Source of the DNA: an uncultured Eggerthellaceae bacterium
GTDB lineage: Bacteria > Actinomycetota > Coriobacteriia > Coriobacteriales > Eggerthellaceae
Direction of reading: 5' to 3'
Assembly: GCA_934645125.1 (NCBI GenBank)
Contig: CAKUDT010000080.1
Coordinates: 1-6,470, forward strand
Length of the DNA stretch: 6,470 bases
In this document: positions 1 to 6,301 of the stretch, in pieces
Numbering within the stretch: the first letter of the stretch is position 1
How the letters are laid out: every line of letters starts with the position of its first letter
The notes under the pieces: model-generated
The model's input: only the letters and a program-made list of their open reading frames with translations
Database searches by the model: none
What the model was told of the DNA's origin: nothing
Position numbers and translations under genes: made by a program

Positions 1-39
1 CATCTCTTCAGTGATAAGCGAAGACAACAAATCAGCCAT
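1..39 (-). CDS. 5' end of an unrecognised gene, cut by the window edge
   Basis: An ATG at 39-37 opens a frame that stays open for 13 codons to the window edge and reads MADLLSSLITEEM. A good Shine-Dalgarno, AAGGA on the minus strand at 46-50, sits 6 nt before the ATG. The start lies only 28 nt after the valS stop and no terminator intervenes, so the gene is probably the next member of the same operon. Thirteen residues are too few to name a family. Folylpolyglutamate synthase (folC) and RadC follow valS in some Gram-positive genomes, but nothing visible supports either here. I am confident that a gene starts here and have no confidence about its function. Confidence 0.7.
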   Translation of the reverse strand, partial: MADLLSSLITEEM

Positions 40-67
40 GTTTTATCCTTTCGTCGCCCACTTCGCT

Positions 68-2755
68 TTACGCGAGACCGGCAAGCTGCTCATCAATGCG
101 AGCAAGCTTATCGGTAAGCTCGGCAAAATGAGCGCGGTCCTTCTCGATGATTTCGGGAGCCGCTTTTGCAAGGAAGCCTTGGTTGGACAGCTTCTTTTCA
201 AGCTTTGCAGCATCTTTTGAAACTTTATCACGTTCGGACTGCAAACGCGCGCGCTCGGCGTCAAAATCAACTAATCCCGAAAGAGCAACATATACTTCCA
301 GGCTTCCCGCCAAAGATACGCTCGATCCTGCTGGCTTCTCCGCATCCGCGGAAATAGTCAGCGAAGACACATTTGCCAAAGACGAAATCAGGCTTGCCTG
401 CTGCTCCAACAAATCGGCGCTTTCTTTTGCCTTGATAACAACATCAAGCGCAAACTTAGGCGAAATGCCATAACGAGCGCGCGTGCTGCGAATAGCCGAT
501 ACCGCATCGCACACCATGCCAATGGCGGCTGCAGCATCTTCGTCGCAATATTGCTTCAAAACAGCAGCCTGGGGCCACGAAGCAACAATCAGGTGCTTTG
601 CCTGCTTCTCGCCCGGAAGCTCCTGGTAAATTTCTTCGGTTACAAACGGCATAATGGGATGCAACAAGCGAATTGCCTGATCAAGCACGAATACAAGATT
701 GCGCTGGCAATCCAGTCGGTCTTGCGGGTCGGCATCTTTGCTCAAGCGGCTCTTGGAGAACTCAATGTACCAGTCGCAGAATTCATTCCAAAAGAACGAA
801 TAGAGCTGACGGGTGATTTCGCCAAATTCGAACTCTTCAAAAGCAGCATCAATGTTTTCAACAAGCTGCGCCAAGCGCGTGAAAATCCACTTGTCGGCCG
901 ACGTAGTGGGGTTTGGCTCGCCCGGAACGTATCCCTCGAGATTCATACCCACAAAACGAGCAGCGTTTCTGATCTTATTCGCGAAGTTGCGGCTGCTCAC
1001 CAGCTTCTGCTCGTCGAACTTCAAATCCTGAGCACCCGTCACCTGCAGCAAAAGGCCGAAACGCATGCCATCGGAACCGTAATCCTGAAGCAGCTTCAAG
1101 GGATCAACACCGTTGCCGCGCGATTTGCTCATCGGCTTGCCATCGGCACCCATAACCGTGGGGTGAATAATGACATGCTCGAACGGAATCTGCTTCGTGA
1201 AATACAGCGAAGACATGACCATGCGAGCAACCCACAAGCCCATGATATCGCGCGCCGTGGAAAGAACCTGCGTCGGGTACGCCAGCTTCAGCTCGGGCGC
1301 ATCCATGCCTTCGGTTGCCCAGCCCATGGTGGCAAAAGGCCACAGCTGAGAAGAGAACCAAGTATCAAGAACGTCTTCTTCCTGGCGCAACGCATGACCG
1401 CACTTCGGACAAGTGTCGATATCTTCCACAGAAGCGTCTTGCCAACCGCACTCGTCGCAGTAGAACATGGGAATGCGATGGCCCCACCACAGCTGACGAG
1501 AAATGCACCAGTCCTTCAAGTTGGCAAGCCAATCAAGGTACACTTGCTTCCAACGTGCAGGATGGAACTGAATCTCGCCGTCTTCAACAACGCGCGCGGC
1601 GTCTTTCTTAAGCTCGTCAACGGCAACAAACCACTGTTCCGACTCCCACGGCTCCAACTTGGTGTGGCAGCGGTAGCATGTCATAACGGAGTGATTCAAA
1701 TCCTCAATGTGGTCCAGCAGACCCAAAGACTCGAATTCTTCCACAATAGCCTGACGCGCTTCGTCGCGATCCATGCCGCTGAACTTGCCATATCCTTCCA
1801 CCACATGGGCGGTCTCATCGAAAATGTTGATTTTCTCCAGGTCATGAGCCTCGCCCATAGCCCAGTCATTCGGGTCGTGCGACGGCGTAACCTTAACGCA
1901 GCCCGTACCAAACTCCGTATCAACATGCCAGTCGGAGAAAATGGGGATCTTACGGCCGACAATGGGCAACGTAACGGTCTTGCCCACCAGCTGCGCAAAA
2001 CGTTCATCCTTGGGGTTCACGGCAACGCCTGTATCACCCAGCATGGTTTCCGGACGGGTAGTGGCAACAACCAAGTACTCCATGCCGTCAACGGGTTCGG
2101 TCAGCGGATAGCGCAAATACCACAAATGGCTTGCATCCTCTACGTATTCCGCTTCGTCGTCGGCAATGGCGGTCGTGCAGTGCGGGCACCAGTTCACAAT
2201 GCGCTTGCCCTTATAGATCAAACCCTGGTGATACCAGTCGGTAAACACCTTGCGAACAGCCAAAACGTAATCAGGATCAAGCGTGAAATGCTCGTCTTCG
2301 AAGTCGCCCGAGCAGCCCATGCCCTTAATCTGGTTTACGATAGTGGTACCGTATTCGCGGCGCCAGTCGTAGCATGCCTCGATAAACTTCTCGCGACCAA
2401 TTTCCAAACGAGAGATACCCTGGTCAGCAAGCTTCTTGTCAACCTTTGTCTGCGTTGCAATGCCAGCATGGTCGGTACCAATGATCCAACGCGTCTGATA
2501 GCCCCTCATGCGCGCACGGCGAATGCAGGTATCCTGGATGGTTTCATTCAGGGCGTGACCCATGTGCAAAACGCCCGTGATATTGGGAGGCGGAACAACA
2601 ATGGTAAACGTATCATCGGCGTGCTCGCCCTGGCCTTTGCTGCGGCGAAAATAGCCTTCCTTCACCCACTCATTAAAAATAGGAGTTTCATGGGCAGCGA
2701 AGTCGTAATCGACCTTCTTTGCCTGTCCCTCTTCGTTTTTCTTATTCTCAGCCAT
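68..2755 (-). CDS. valS: Valine--tRNA ligase (ValRS), class Ia aminoacyl-tRNA synthetase
   Basis: This cytoplasmic enzyme charges tRNA-Val with valine using ATP and hydrolyses mischarged Thr-tRNA-Val. The 895 residues match the family's usual length. The HIGH motif is HMGH at 64-67, after PPPNITG. The CP1 editing domain spans about 215-355, with TTRPETMLGDT near 232-242 and HDPND at 293-297. CxxC pairs at 190/193, 360/363, 433/436 and 449/452 suggest zinc-binding knuckles. WWGHRIP is at 423-429. The second ATP motif reads KPMSKSRGN at 540-548, so the canonical first Lys of KMSKS is Pro541. The anticodon-binding helical domain follows at about 620-770, and a charged C-terminal coiled coil at about 830-895 is the ValRS tRNA-binding arm. 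The ATG has AAGGA 7 nt upstream (2763-2767). The gene lies 92 nt after clpX and 28 nt before the next gene. No T-box leader is visible. Function is near certain. Confidence 0.98.
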   Translation of the reverse strand: MAENKKNEEGQAKKVDYDFAAHETPIFNEWVKEGYFRRSKGQGEHADDTFTIVVPPPNITGVLHMGHALNETIQDTCIRRARMRGYQTRWIIGTDHAGIATQTKVDKKLADQGISRLEIGREKFIEACYDWRREYGTTIVNQIKGMGCSGDFEDEHFTLDPDYVLAVRKVFTDWYHQGLIYKGKRIVNWCPHCTTAIADDEAEYVEDASHLWYLRYPLTEPVDGMEYLVVATTRPETMLGDTGVAVNPKDERFAQLVGKTVTLPIVGRKIPIFSDWHVDTEFGTGCVKVTPSHDPNDWAMGEAHDLEKINIFDETAHVVEGYGKFSGMDRDEARQAIVEEFESLGLLDHIEDLNHSVMTCYRCHTKLEPWESEQWFVAVDELKKDAARVVEDGEIQFHPARWKQVYLDWLANLKDWCISRQLWWGHRIPMFYCDECGWQDASVEDIDTCPKCGHALRQEEDVLDTWFSSQLWPFATMGWATEGMDAPELKLAYPTQVLSTARDIMGLWVARMVMSSLYFTKQIPFEHVIIHPTVMGADGKPMSKSRGNGVDPLKLLQDYGSDGMRFGLLLQVTGAQDLKFDEQKLVSSRNFANKIRNAARFVGMNLEGYVPGEPNPTTSADKWIFTRLAQLVENIDAAFEEFEFGEITRQLYSFFWNEFCDWYIEFSKSRLSKDADPQDRLDCQRNLVFVLDQAIRLLHPIMPFVTEEIYQELPGEKQAKHLIVASWPQAAVLKQYCDEDAAAAIGMVCDAVSAIRSTRARYGISPKFALDVVIKAKESADLLEQQASLISSLANVSSLTISADAEKPAGSSVSLAGSLEVYVALSGLVDFDAERARLQSERDKVSKDAAKLEKKLSNQGFLAKAAPEIIEKDRAHFAELTDKLARIDEQLAGLA

Positions 2756-2762
2756 TTTCGAA

Positions 2763-2767
2763 TCCTT
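2763..2767 (-). promoter_or_regulatory. valS ribosome binding site
   Basis: The minus strand carries AGAAGGAT over 2762-2769, with the AAGGA core 7 nt before the valS ATG. It supports this start codon. Confidence 0.75.
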
Positions 2768-2771
2768 CTTT

Positions 2772-2789
2772 TTACACGGCTTATACGGC
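2772..2789 (-). repeat. 9-nt imperfect tandem repeat in the valS leader
   Basis: On the plus strand TTACACGGC is followed at once by TTATACGGC, two 9-nt units with one mismatch. On the minus strand the pair reads GCCGTATAA GCCGTGTAA, immediately before the valS Shine-Dalgarno. It could be a small slippage duplication. No function is evident; the first unit contains a -10-like TATAAG but lacks a matching -35 box. Confidence 0.4.
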
Positions 2790-2804
2790 TCTCAACACGC
2801 CAGT

Positions 2805-2825
2805 GCCCGCCTTGAAAAGACGGGC
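2805..2825 (-). promoter_or_regulatory. RNA hairpin in the clpX-valS gap, not a classical terminator
   Basis: In the minus-strand RNA, GCCCGUCUU pairs with AAGGCGGGC over 9 bp (8 Watson-Crick and one G-U) around a UUC loop. On the plus strand the wobble becomes a C-A mismatch, so the structure favours the minus-strand transcript that carries clpX and valS. The bases after the stem (ACTGGCGTG) contain no U run, so an intrinsic terminator is not supported. An RNA-processing site, a 3'-end stabiliser for clpX or a partial transcription block are possible roles. Confidence 0.5.
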
Positions 2826-2847
2826 AAAATCAACGTTTCCCACCACG

Positions 2848-4158
2848 CTAAAGCGCAACGATTTCCGGCTTTGTTTCACCCGTCACATCGGTAGCGCGAA
2901 TAACAACACGTGAAGCTTCCTGATATTCCGGCAGCTCATACATGACATCCATAAGAATACGCTCGCAGATAGAGCGAAGACCACGTGCGCCGGTTGCGCG
3001 CTCTACCGCTTCATGCGCAATGGCGCGAAGTGCTTCCTCTTCGAACTCCAGCTGAGAATCTTCAAAGCTGAACATCTTCTTGTATTGCTTGACCAGCGCG
3101 TTTTTCGGCTCCGTCAGAATACGCACCAGATCGTCTTCTGACAGCTCCTTCAGAGCAGTCACCACCGGAATACGACCGACGAATTCGGGAATCATACCGA
3201 ACTTATGCAAGTCCTCGGGAAGGACTTGCGCCAAAAGCTCCGCTTCTTCCTGCTTCTTGCTTTCGGGCAGTTCGGCATTAAAGCCCAGGCTGCTCTTGCC
3301 CACACGCTGAGCAACAATGTCGGAAAGACCCACGAACGCACCGCCCAAAATGAACAGGATGTTGGTGGTATCGATATGGATAAGCTCCTGCTGAGGATGC
3401 TTGCGTCCACCTTGCGGAGGAACAGAAGCGTCGGTCCCTTCGACAATCTTCAACAGCGCTTGCTGCACACCTTCGCCCGAAACGTCGCGGGTGATAGAAA
3501 GATTCTCGGCCTTCTTCGCAATCTTATCGATCTCATCGATGTAGATAATGCCGATTTCGGCACTGGGAATATCGAAATCCGCAGCCGTAATAAGCTTCAG
3601 CAGGATATTCTCAACGTCTTCGCCGACATAACCCGCTTCAGTCAACGTGGTAGCATCGGCAATCGCGAAGGGCACCTTCAACGTACGCGCAAGCGTTTCG
3701 GCCAAAAGCGTCTTACCTGAACCGGTGGGGCCCAGCAGCAAGATATTGCTTTTCGCCAACTCTACGTCGTCTTCATCGGCAATCTCTTCCATGCCAATAC
3801 GCTTGTAGTGGTTGTACACGGCAACGGAAAGCGCCTTTTTCGCATCTTCCTGCCCCACCACATGCTCGGACAAGCGACGATAAAGCTCCTGCGGTGTAGG
3901 AAGATTCTCCAGAGAAGTCTCTTCGGCATATTCTTCCCTCCGATGCTCCTCTTCGCTCGCATCGTAGAAATCATACTCGCCATTGCCCATGAAATCCATC
4001 TTGCCGCCCTGAGCAACAATGGCTCCAGCGCAAATGGAAACGCATTCATCGCAGATATTGATGCCATCGGGCCCGGAGACCATGGCGTTTGCCATGGATG
4101 CGGGCTTGCCGCAGAAGGTGCAGCAAGGCTCATTCGTATTGTTACGGTTAGTCGCCAT
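2848..4158 (-). CDS. clpX: ATP-dependent Clp protease ATP-binding subunit ClpX
   Basis: ClpX is a hexameric AAA+ unfoldase that recognises tagged or damaged proteins, unfolds them with ATP and threads them into ClpP in the cytoplasm. The 436 residues are close to the usual 420-430. The N-terminal zinc domain has Cys13, Cys16, Cys36 and Cys39. An acidic linker covers about 60-85. The AAA+ core shows Walker A GPTGSGKT at 143-150, the pore loop GYVG at 176-179, Walker B IIYIDEID at 204-211, the RKH pore loop at 252-254, the ClpP-docking tripeptide as LGF at 291-293, the arginine finger in EFVGRIP (Arg329) and sensor 2 in GARGLRS (Arg392). All catalytic elements are intact. The gene starts 5 nt after the clpP stop, and its nearest Shine-Dalgarno overlaps that stop, which suggests translational coupling. 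It is certainly ClpX and not a ClpA or ClpC type. Confidence 0.99.
   Translation of the reverse strand: MATNRNNTNEPCCTFCGKPASMANAMVSGPDGINICDECVSICAGAIVAQGGKMDFMGNGEYDFYDASEEEHRREEYAEETSLENLPTPQELYRRLSEHVVGQEDAKKALSVAVYNHYKRIGMEEIADEDDVELAKSNILLLGPTGSGKTLLAETLARTLKVPFAIADATTLTEAGYVGEDVENILLKLITAADFDIPSAEIGIIYIDEIDKIAKKAENLSITRDVSGEGVQQALLKIVEGTDASVPPQGGRKHPQQELIHIDTTNILFILGGAFVGLSDIVAQRVGKSSLGFNAELPESKKQEEAELLAQVLPEDLHKFGMIPEFVGRIPVVTALKELSEDDLVRILTEPKNALVKQYKKMFSFEDSQLEFEEEALRAIAHEAVERATGARGLRSICERILMDVMYELPEYQEASRVVIRATDVTGETKPEIVAL
3207..3229. repeat. Perfect 9-bp inverted repeat inside clpX
   Basis: GCAAGTCCT at 3207-3215 and its exact reverse complement AGGACTTGC at 3221-3229 flank 5 nt. 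The region encodes QVLPEDL near clpX residues 311-317. It would form a compact hairpin in the clpX mRNA. No U run follows on either strand. Chance is plausible for a window this long. Confidence 0.35.
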
Positions 4159-4160
4159 AT

Positions 4161-4165
4161 TCCTT
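4161..4165 (-). promoter_or_regulatory. clpX ribosome binding site overlapping the clpP stop
   Basis: AAGGA on the minus strand shares two bases with the clpP TAA stop (4164-4166) and lies only 2 nt before the clpX ATG, tighter than the usual 5-9 nt. A second candidate, GAGGA at 4171-4175 inside clpP, is 12 nt away, which is too far. Both are off the optimum, so ribosomes finishing clpP probably help to start clpX. Confidence 0.5.
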
Positions 4166-4787
4166 ATTCGTCCTCTTCGGAAGTCTGTCCGTGAGTGGTT
4201 GCAATCTTGTCAACCAGGCCATATGCCAGGGCTTCCTCGGCCGTCATGTAATTGTCGCGCTCGGTATCACGCTGAATCGTCTCAACATCTTGACCCGTAT
4301 TATCGGCAAGAATCTCATTCAAACGCTTGCGCGTCTTCAACATGAAGTCGGCAACAATTGCGATTTCGGTCTGCTGACCCTGCGCGCCGCCAGAAGGTTG
4401 ATGAATCAAAACCATGGAATTGGGCAGGCAGTAGCGCTTGCCCTTTGCGCCGGAAGACAGCAACACGGCAGCCATGGAAGCGCAGCAACCAATGCAAACG
4501 GTGGAAACATCGCACTTGATGAAGTTCATGGTGTCCAAAATTGCCAGACCGGCCGTTACCGATCCTCCCGGAGAATTAATGTAAAGGGAAATATCCTTAT
4601 CAGGATCAACGCTTTCCAGGTGAAGAAGCTGAGCCACAACGGTATTCGCTACAGCATCGTTGATCTCTTCGCCCAAGAACACAATGCGCTCATTGAGCAA
4701 ACGAGAATAGATATCGTAGCTGCGTTCGCCTCGAGGAGACTGCTCCACAACATAAGGAATCAAAGATCCCTGGGCATTCAGTGCCAT
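4164..4787 (-). CDS. clpP: ATP-dependent Clp protease proteolytic subunit ClpP
   Basis: ClpP is the serine peptidase that forms a 14-subunit barrel and degrades chains delivered by ClpX or a ClpC-type unfoldase. The 207 residues match the family. The catalytic triad is Ser104 (in GCCASMAAVLL), His129 (in LIHQPSGG) and Asp178 (in TERDNYMT). The oxyanion-loop motif SPGGSVTAG is at 72-80. LIPYVVEQ at 9-16 aligns with the mature N-terminus of E. coli ClpP, so the propeptide is short, about 7-8 residues. The handle helix lies around 140-175, and the C-terminus is an acidic tail (EEDE). The ATG is supported by GAGG 5 nt upstream (4793-4796). Odd point: residues 101-102 before the nucleophile are Cys-Cys, where most ClpPs have Gln-Ala or Met-Ala. 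This is a single clpP; whether a second paralogue exists elsewhere, as in many actinobacteria, cannot be seen. Confidence 0.99.
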   Translation of the reverse strand: MALNAQGSLIPYVVEQSPRGERSYDIYSRLLNERIVFLGEEINDAVANTVVAQLLHLESVDPDKDISLYINSPGGSVTAGLAILDTMNFIKCDVSTVCIGCCASMAAVLLSSGAKGKRYCLPNSMVLIHQPSGGAQGQQTEIAIVADFMLKTRKRLNEILADNTGQDVETIQRDTERDNYMTAEEALAYGLVDKIATTHGQTSEEDE

Positions 4788-4792
4788 ACCTA

Positions 4793-4796
4793 CCTC
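4793..4796 (-). promoter_or_regulatory. clpP ribosome binding site
   Basis: GAGG on the minus strand lies 5 nt before the clpP ATG. It begins 6 nt after the foot of the upstream hairpin (4803-4826), so the site should stay single-stranded while that hairpin is folded. Confidence 0.7.
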
Positions 4797-4802
4797 ACTT
4801 TC

Positions 4803-4826
4803 GACGGCCGCACAAAGGCGGCCGTC
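4803..4826 (-). promoter_or_regulatory. Perfect GC-rich hairpin in the clpP leader
   Basis: GACGGCCGC and GCGGCCGTC are exact reverse complements, giving a 9-bp stem with a 6-nt loop (CUUUGU in the minus-strand RNA). The next bases toward clpP are GAAAGTGAGG and contain no U run, so this is not a standard terminator. The stem ends just above the clpP Shine-Dalgarno. Likely roles are 5'-end protection after processing of a tig-clpP transcript, or tuning of clpP translation. It could also reduce readthrough from tig. Confidence 0.6.
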
Positions 4827-4925
4827 ATAATCGGTTCAATAACGATGCTCATCATACTGAAAGCAGAAATGATGCGCTACGATTGAAAACAATTTGCAAC
4901 TTTGTAAAACGAAGCCGCGTTTTAA

Positions 4926-6260
4926 CTATTCAGCGTCAGCAGTTTCACCGAAGGGAATTTCGGTAACAACAGCGCTCTCGACAGCAGCATTCATTGCCTT
5001 GGAGCGCAAAACGCCTTCGCGAACCAGATGCAGACGGCCAGCCTGCTTCCAGCTGTTGTACAGGCTCTCCCATTCATCGGCGCTTGCCTTGATGAACTCG
5101 GCCTGAACATCGCAGTCTTCACATGCAATCTCGAAGTGACGAGCCCATGCATCCAGAGCAAGATTCTGCTTAACAATCTCGGCAGCCTGCTGCTTAATGT
5201 CATCCTTAACCTGAGCGGCGGTAAGGTTATTCGCCTTCAGGTATGCATCGTAAGTCTGGCCAGAGCGCTGCAGCTGCTGGAAGAATTCCTGGAGAAGGTC
5301 CTGCTCTTGCTCTTCAACCATAGCCTCGGGGGCTTCATCGGTCACGCGCTCAAGCAGCGCATAGAGAACACGATCCTCCTTCAAGCGGGGCAAGAAATCA
5401 GCCTTTTGCTGAGTAAGAGACTCGGAAATACGTTCGCGCAATTCAGCAACCGTCTCGAAGCCAAAATTGTCGGCAACCCAAGCATCGTCAACCGTCGGAG
5501 CAACCTTGGTCTTGAGTTCCTTGACCTCAATCGTGAAGGAAACAGACTCCGTCTTGCCAACAAGCTCCTTCAGGTAAGCTGCGGTGCTTTCAGCCACCGG
5601 CACGGAGAACTCAAGCTTATCGCCCGCGGCAGCGCCAACAAGCTTCTCGTCAAACTCAGCAGGCATCAAGCCAGAACCAATGGTGTACTGGAATTCATCG
5701 GAAGTAAGCTGATCGATCTTCTCAGATTCATCATCAGCGGCCTGCATAGCCATTACTAAACGATCGCCTTCAGCAGCCTTTGCACCTTCAGCGGCAACCT
5801 CAAACTGCGCATATTGGTCAATGATGGCATCGTACTGCATATCGATTTCTGCATCGGTGACCTCGGCTGCAGGCATCTCGATAGCAACAGGCTCGTAGCT
5901 AGAAAGCTCGATTTCAGTGCGCAGACCAATGGAGAACGAGAACGTGAAATCTTCGCCAGCCGCAACAGAAGCGATTTCGTCGAACTGAGCTTGGCCAACG
6001 GGGAACAGATCCGCACCATCGATTGCCAAAGGCATCATATCGTTAACAACGTCTTCAGTAACGGTTGCTGCAATGTAGCCAGCGCCAAACGCAGCATCGA
6101 TAACGGCGCGCGGAGCCTTGCCCTTACGGAAGCCTGGGAAGCTGTTCTTCTTAGCAACTTCCTTATAAGCACGATTAATGCGCGCATCGATCTCAGAAGC
6201 TTCAACGGTAACCGTAATCTTTGCACGATTATCTTCGAGCGATTCTACTTTTGTTTCCAC
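4926..6260 (-). CDS. tig: Trigger factor, ribosome-associated chaperone
   Basis: Trigger factor binds ribosomal protein L23 at the exit tunnel and shields nascent chains. The 444 residues match the family (about 430-450). The N-terminal domain holds the ribosome-docking signature GFRKGKAP at 43-50. The middle FKBP-like domain spans about 150-250 but is eroded: the usual DGxxF segment reads AADDESEKIDQ near 174-184, and the IPGFE element reads MPAEFDE at 199-205, so prolyl isomerase activity is doubtful. The C-terminal helical arms follow at about 255-435, with an unusual CEDC at 380-383. I chose the GTG start at 6260 because GGAGG (6267-6271) lies 6 nt upstream and the product begins in family register (ETKVESLEDNRAKITV). 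Two tandem ATGs at 6276-6271 are out of frame. It is the first gene of the tig-clpPX-valS unit. Identity is certain; loss of isomerase activity is inference. Confidence 0.98.
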   Translation of the reverse strand: METKVESLEDNRAKITVTVEASEIDARINRAYKEVAKKNSFPGFRKGKAPRAVIDAAFGAGYIAATVTEDVVNDMMPLAIDGADLFPVGQAQFDEIASVAAGEDFTFSFSIGLRTEIELSSYEPVAIEMPAAEVTDAEIDMQYDAIIDQYAQFEVAAEGAKAAEGDRLVMAMQAADDESEKIDQLTSDEFQYTIGSGLMPAEFDEKLVGAAAGDKLEFSVPVAESTAAYLKELVGKTESVSFTIEVKELKTKVAPTVDDAWVADNFGFETVAELRERISESLTQQKADFLPRLKEDRVLYALLERVTDEAPEAMVEEQEQDLLQEFFQQLQRSGQTYDAYLKANNLTAAQVKDDIKQQAAEIVKQNLALDAWARHFEIACEDCDVQAEFIKASADEWESLYNSWKQAGRLHLVREGVLRSKAMNAAVESAVVTEIPFGETADAE

Positions 6261-6266
6261 GAAAAT

Positions 6267-6271
6267 CCTCC
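6267..6271 (-). promoter_or_regulatory. tig ribosome binding site, decides the GTG start
   Basis: A full GGAGG on the minus strand stands 6 nt before the GTG at 6260-6258, the best Shine-Dalgarno in the window. It decides in favour of GTG over the out-of-frame ATG ATG pair at 6276-6271. Confidence 0.85.
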
Positions 6272-6286
6272 ATCATTACTTACTTA

Positions 6287-6301
6287 ATTGCACACTGCAA
6301 T
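6287..6301. promoter_or_regulatory. Perfect palindrome in the tig leader, candidate operator
   Basis: ATTGCA and TGCAAT flank a 3-nt CAC spacer, a perfect 6-bp dyad. It directly abuts the -10-like box of the downstream promoter candidate (6302-6307) and lies 16 nt upstream of the tig Shine-Dalgarno. The short spacer makes a stable RNA hairpin unlikely, so a DNA-binding dimer site is the better guess. It is not CIRCE, HAIR, CtsR or a ClgR-type motif as I know them. Confidence 0.4.

Noticed and set aside
551..2815. Plus-strand 754-codon frame as a real protein gene
   Set aside because: It lies codon-for-codon opposite valS, whose product shows all ValRS motifs. Its translation is rich in His, Arg, Asn and Gln typical of a shadow frame, matches no family I recognise, and its openness follows from codon bias in valS.
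4080..4097. Inverted repeat CCATGGC / GCCATGG in clpX
   Set aside because: It arises from the codons for Ser-Met-Ala-Asn-Ala-Met in the zinc domain, with only 7-bp arms inside coding sequence; chance is sufficient.
4851..4879. Possible clpP promoter with -10-like TATGAT (4851-4856, minus)
   Set aside because: The -35 position at 17 bp reads TAGCGC and there is no extended -10, so a dedicated clpP promoter is not supported by sequence alone.
4191..4886. Plus-strand frame opposite clpP (231 codons)
   Set aside because: It is a codon-aligned shadow of clpP that extends into the leader; no ribosome site or recognisable domain is present.
4902..4925. Possible terminator just after tig (TAAAACG and CGTTTTA arms around a 6-nt loop)
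   Set aside because: The 7-bp stem has only two G-C pairs and no separate U run after it, so it is too weak to call. The tig-clpP gap therefore has no convincing terminator.
5028..5759. Plus-strand frame opposite tig (243 codons)
   Set aside because: It is in codon register with tig and is explained by the same avoidance of TTA, CTA and TCA codons; no independent evidence of coding.
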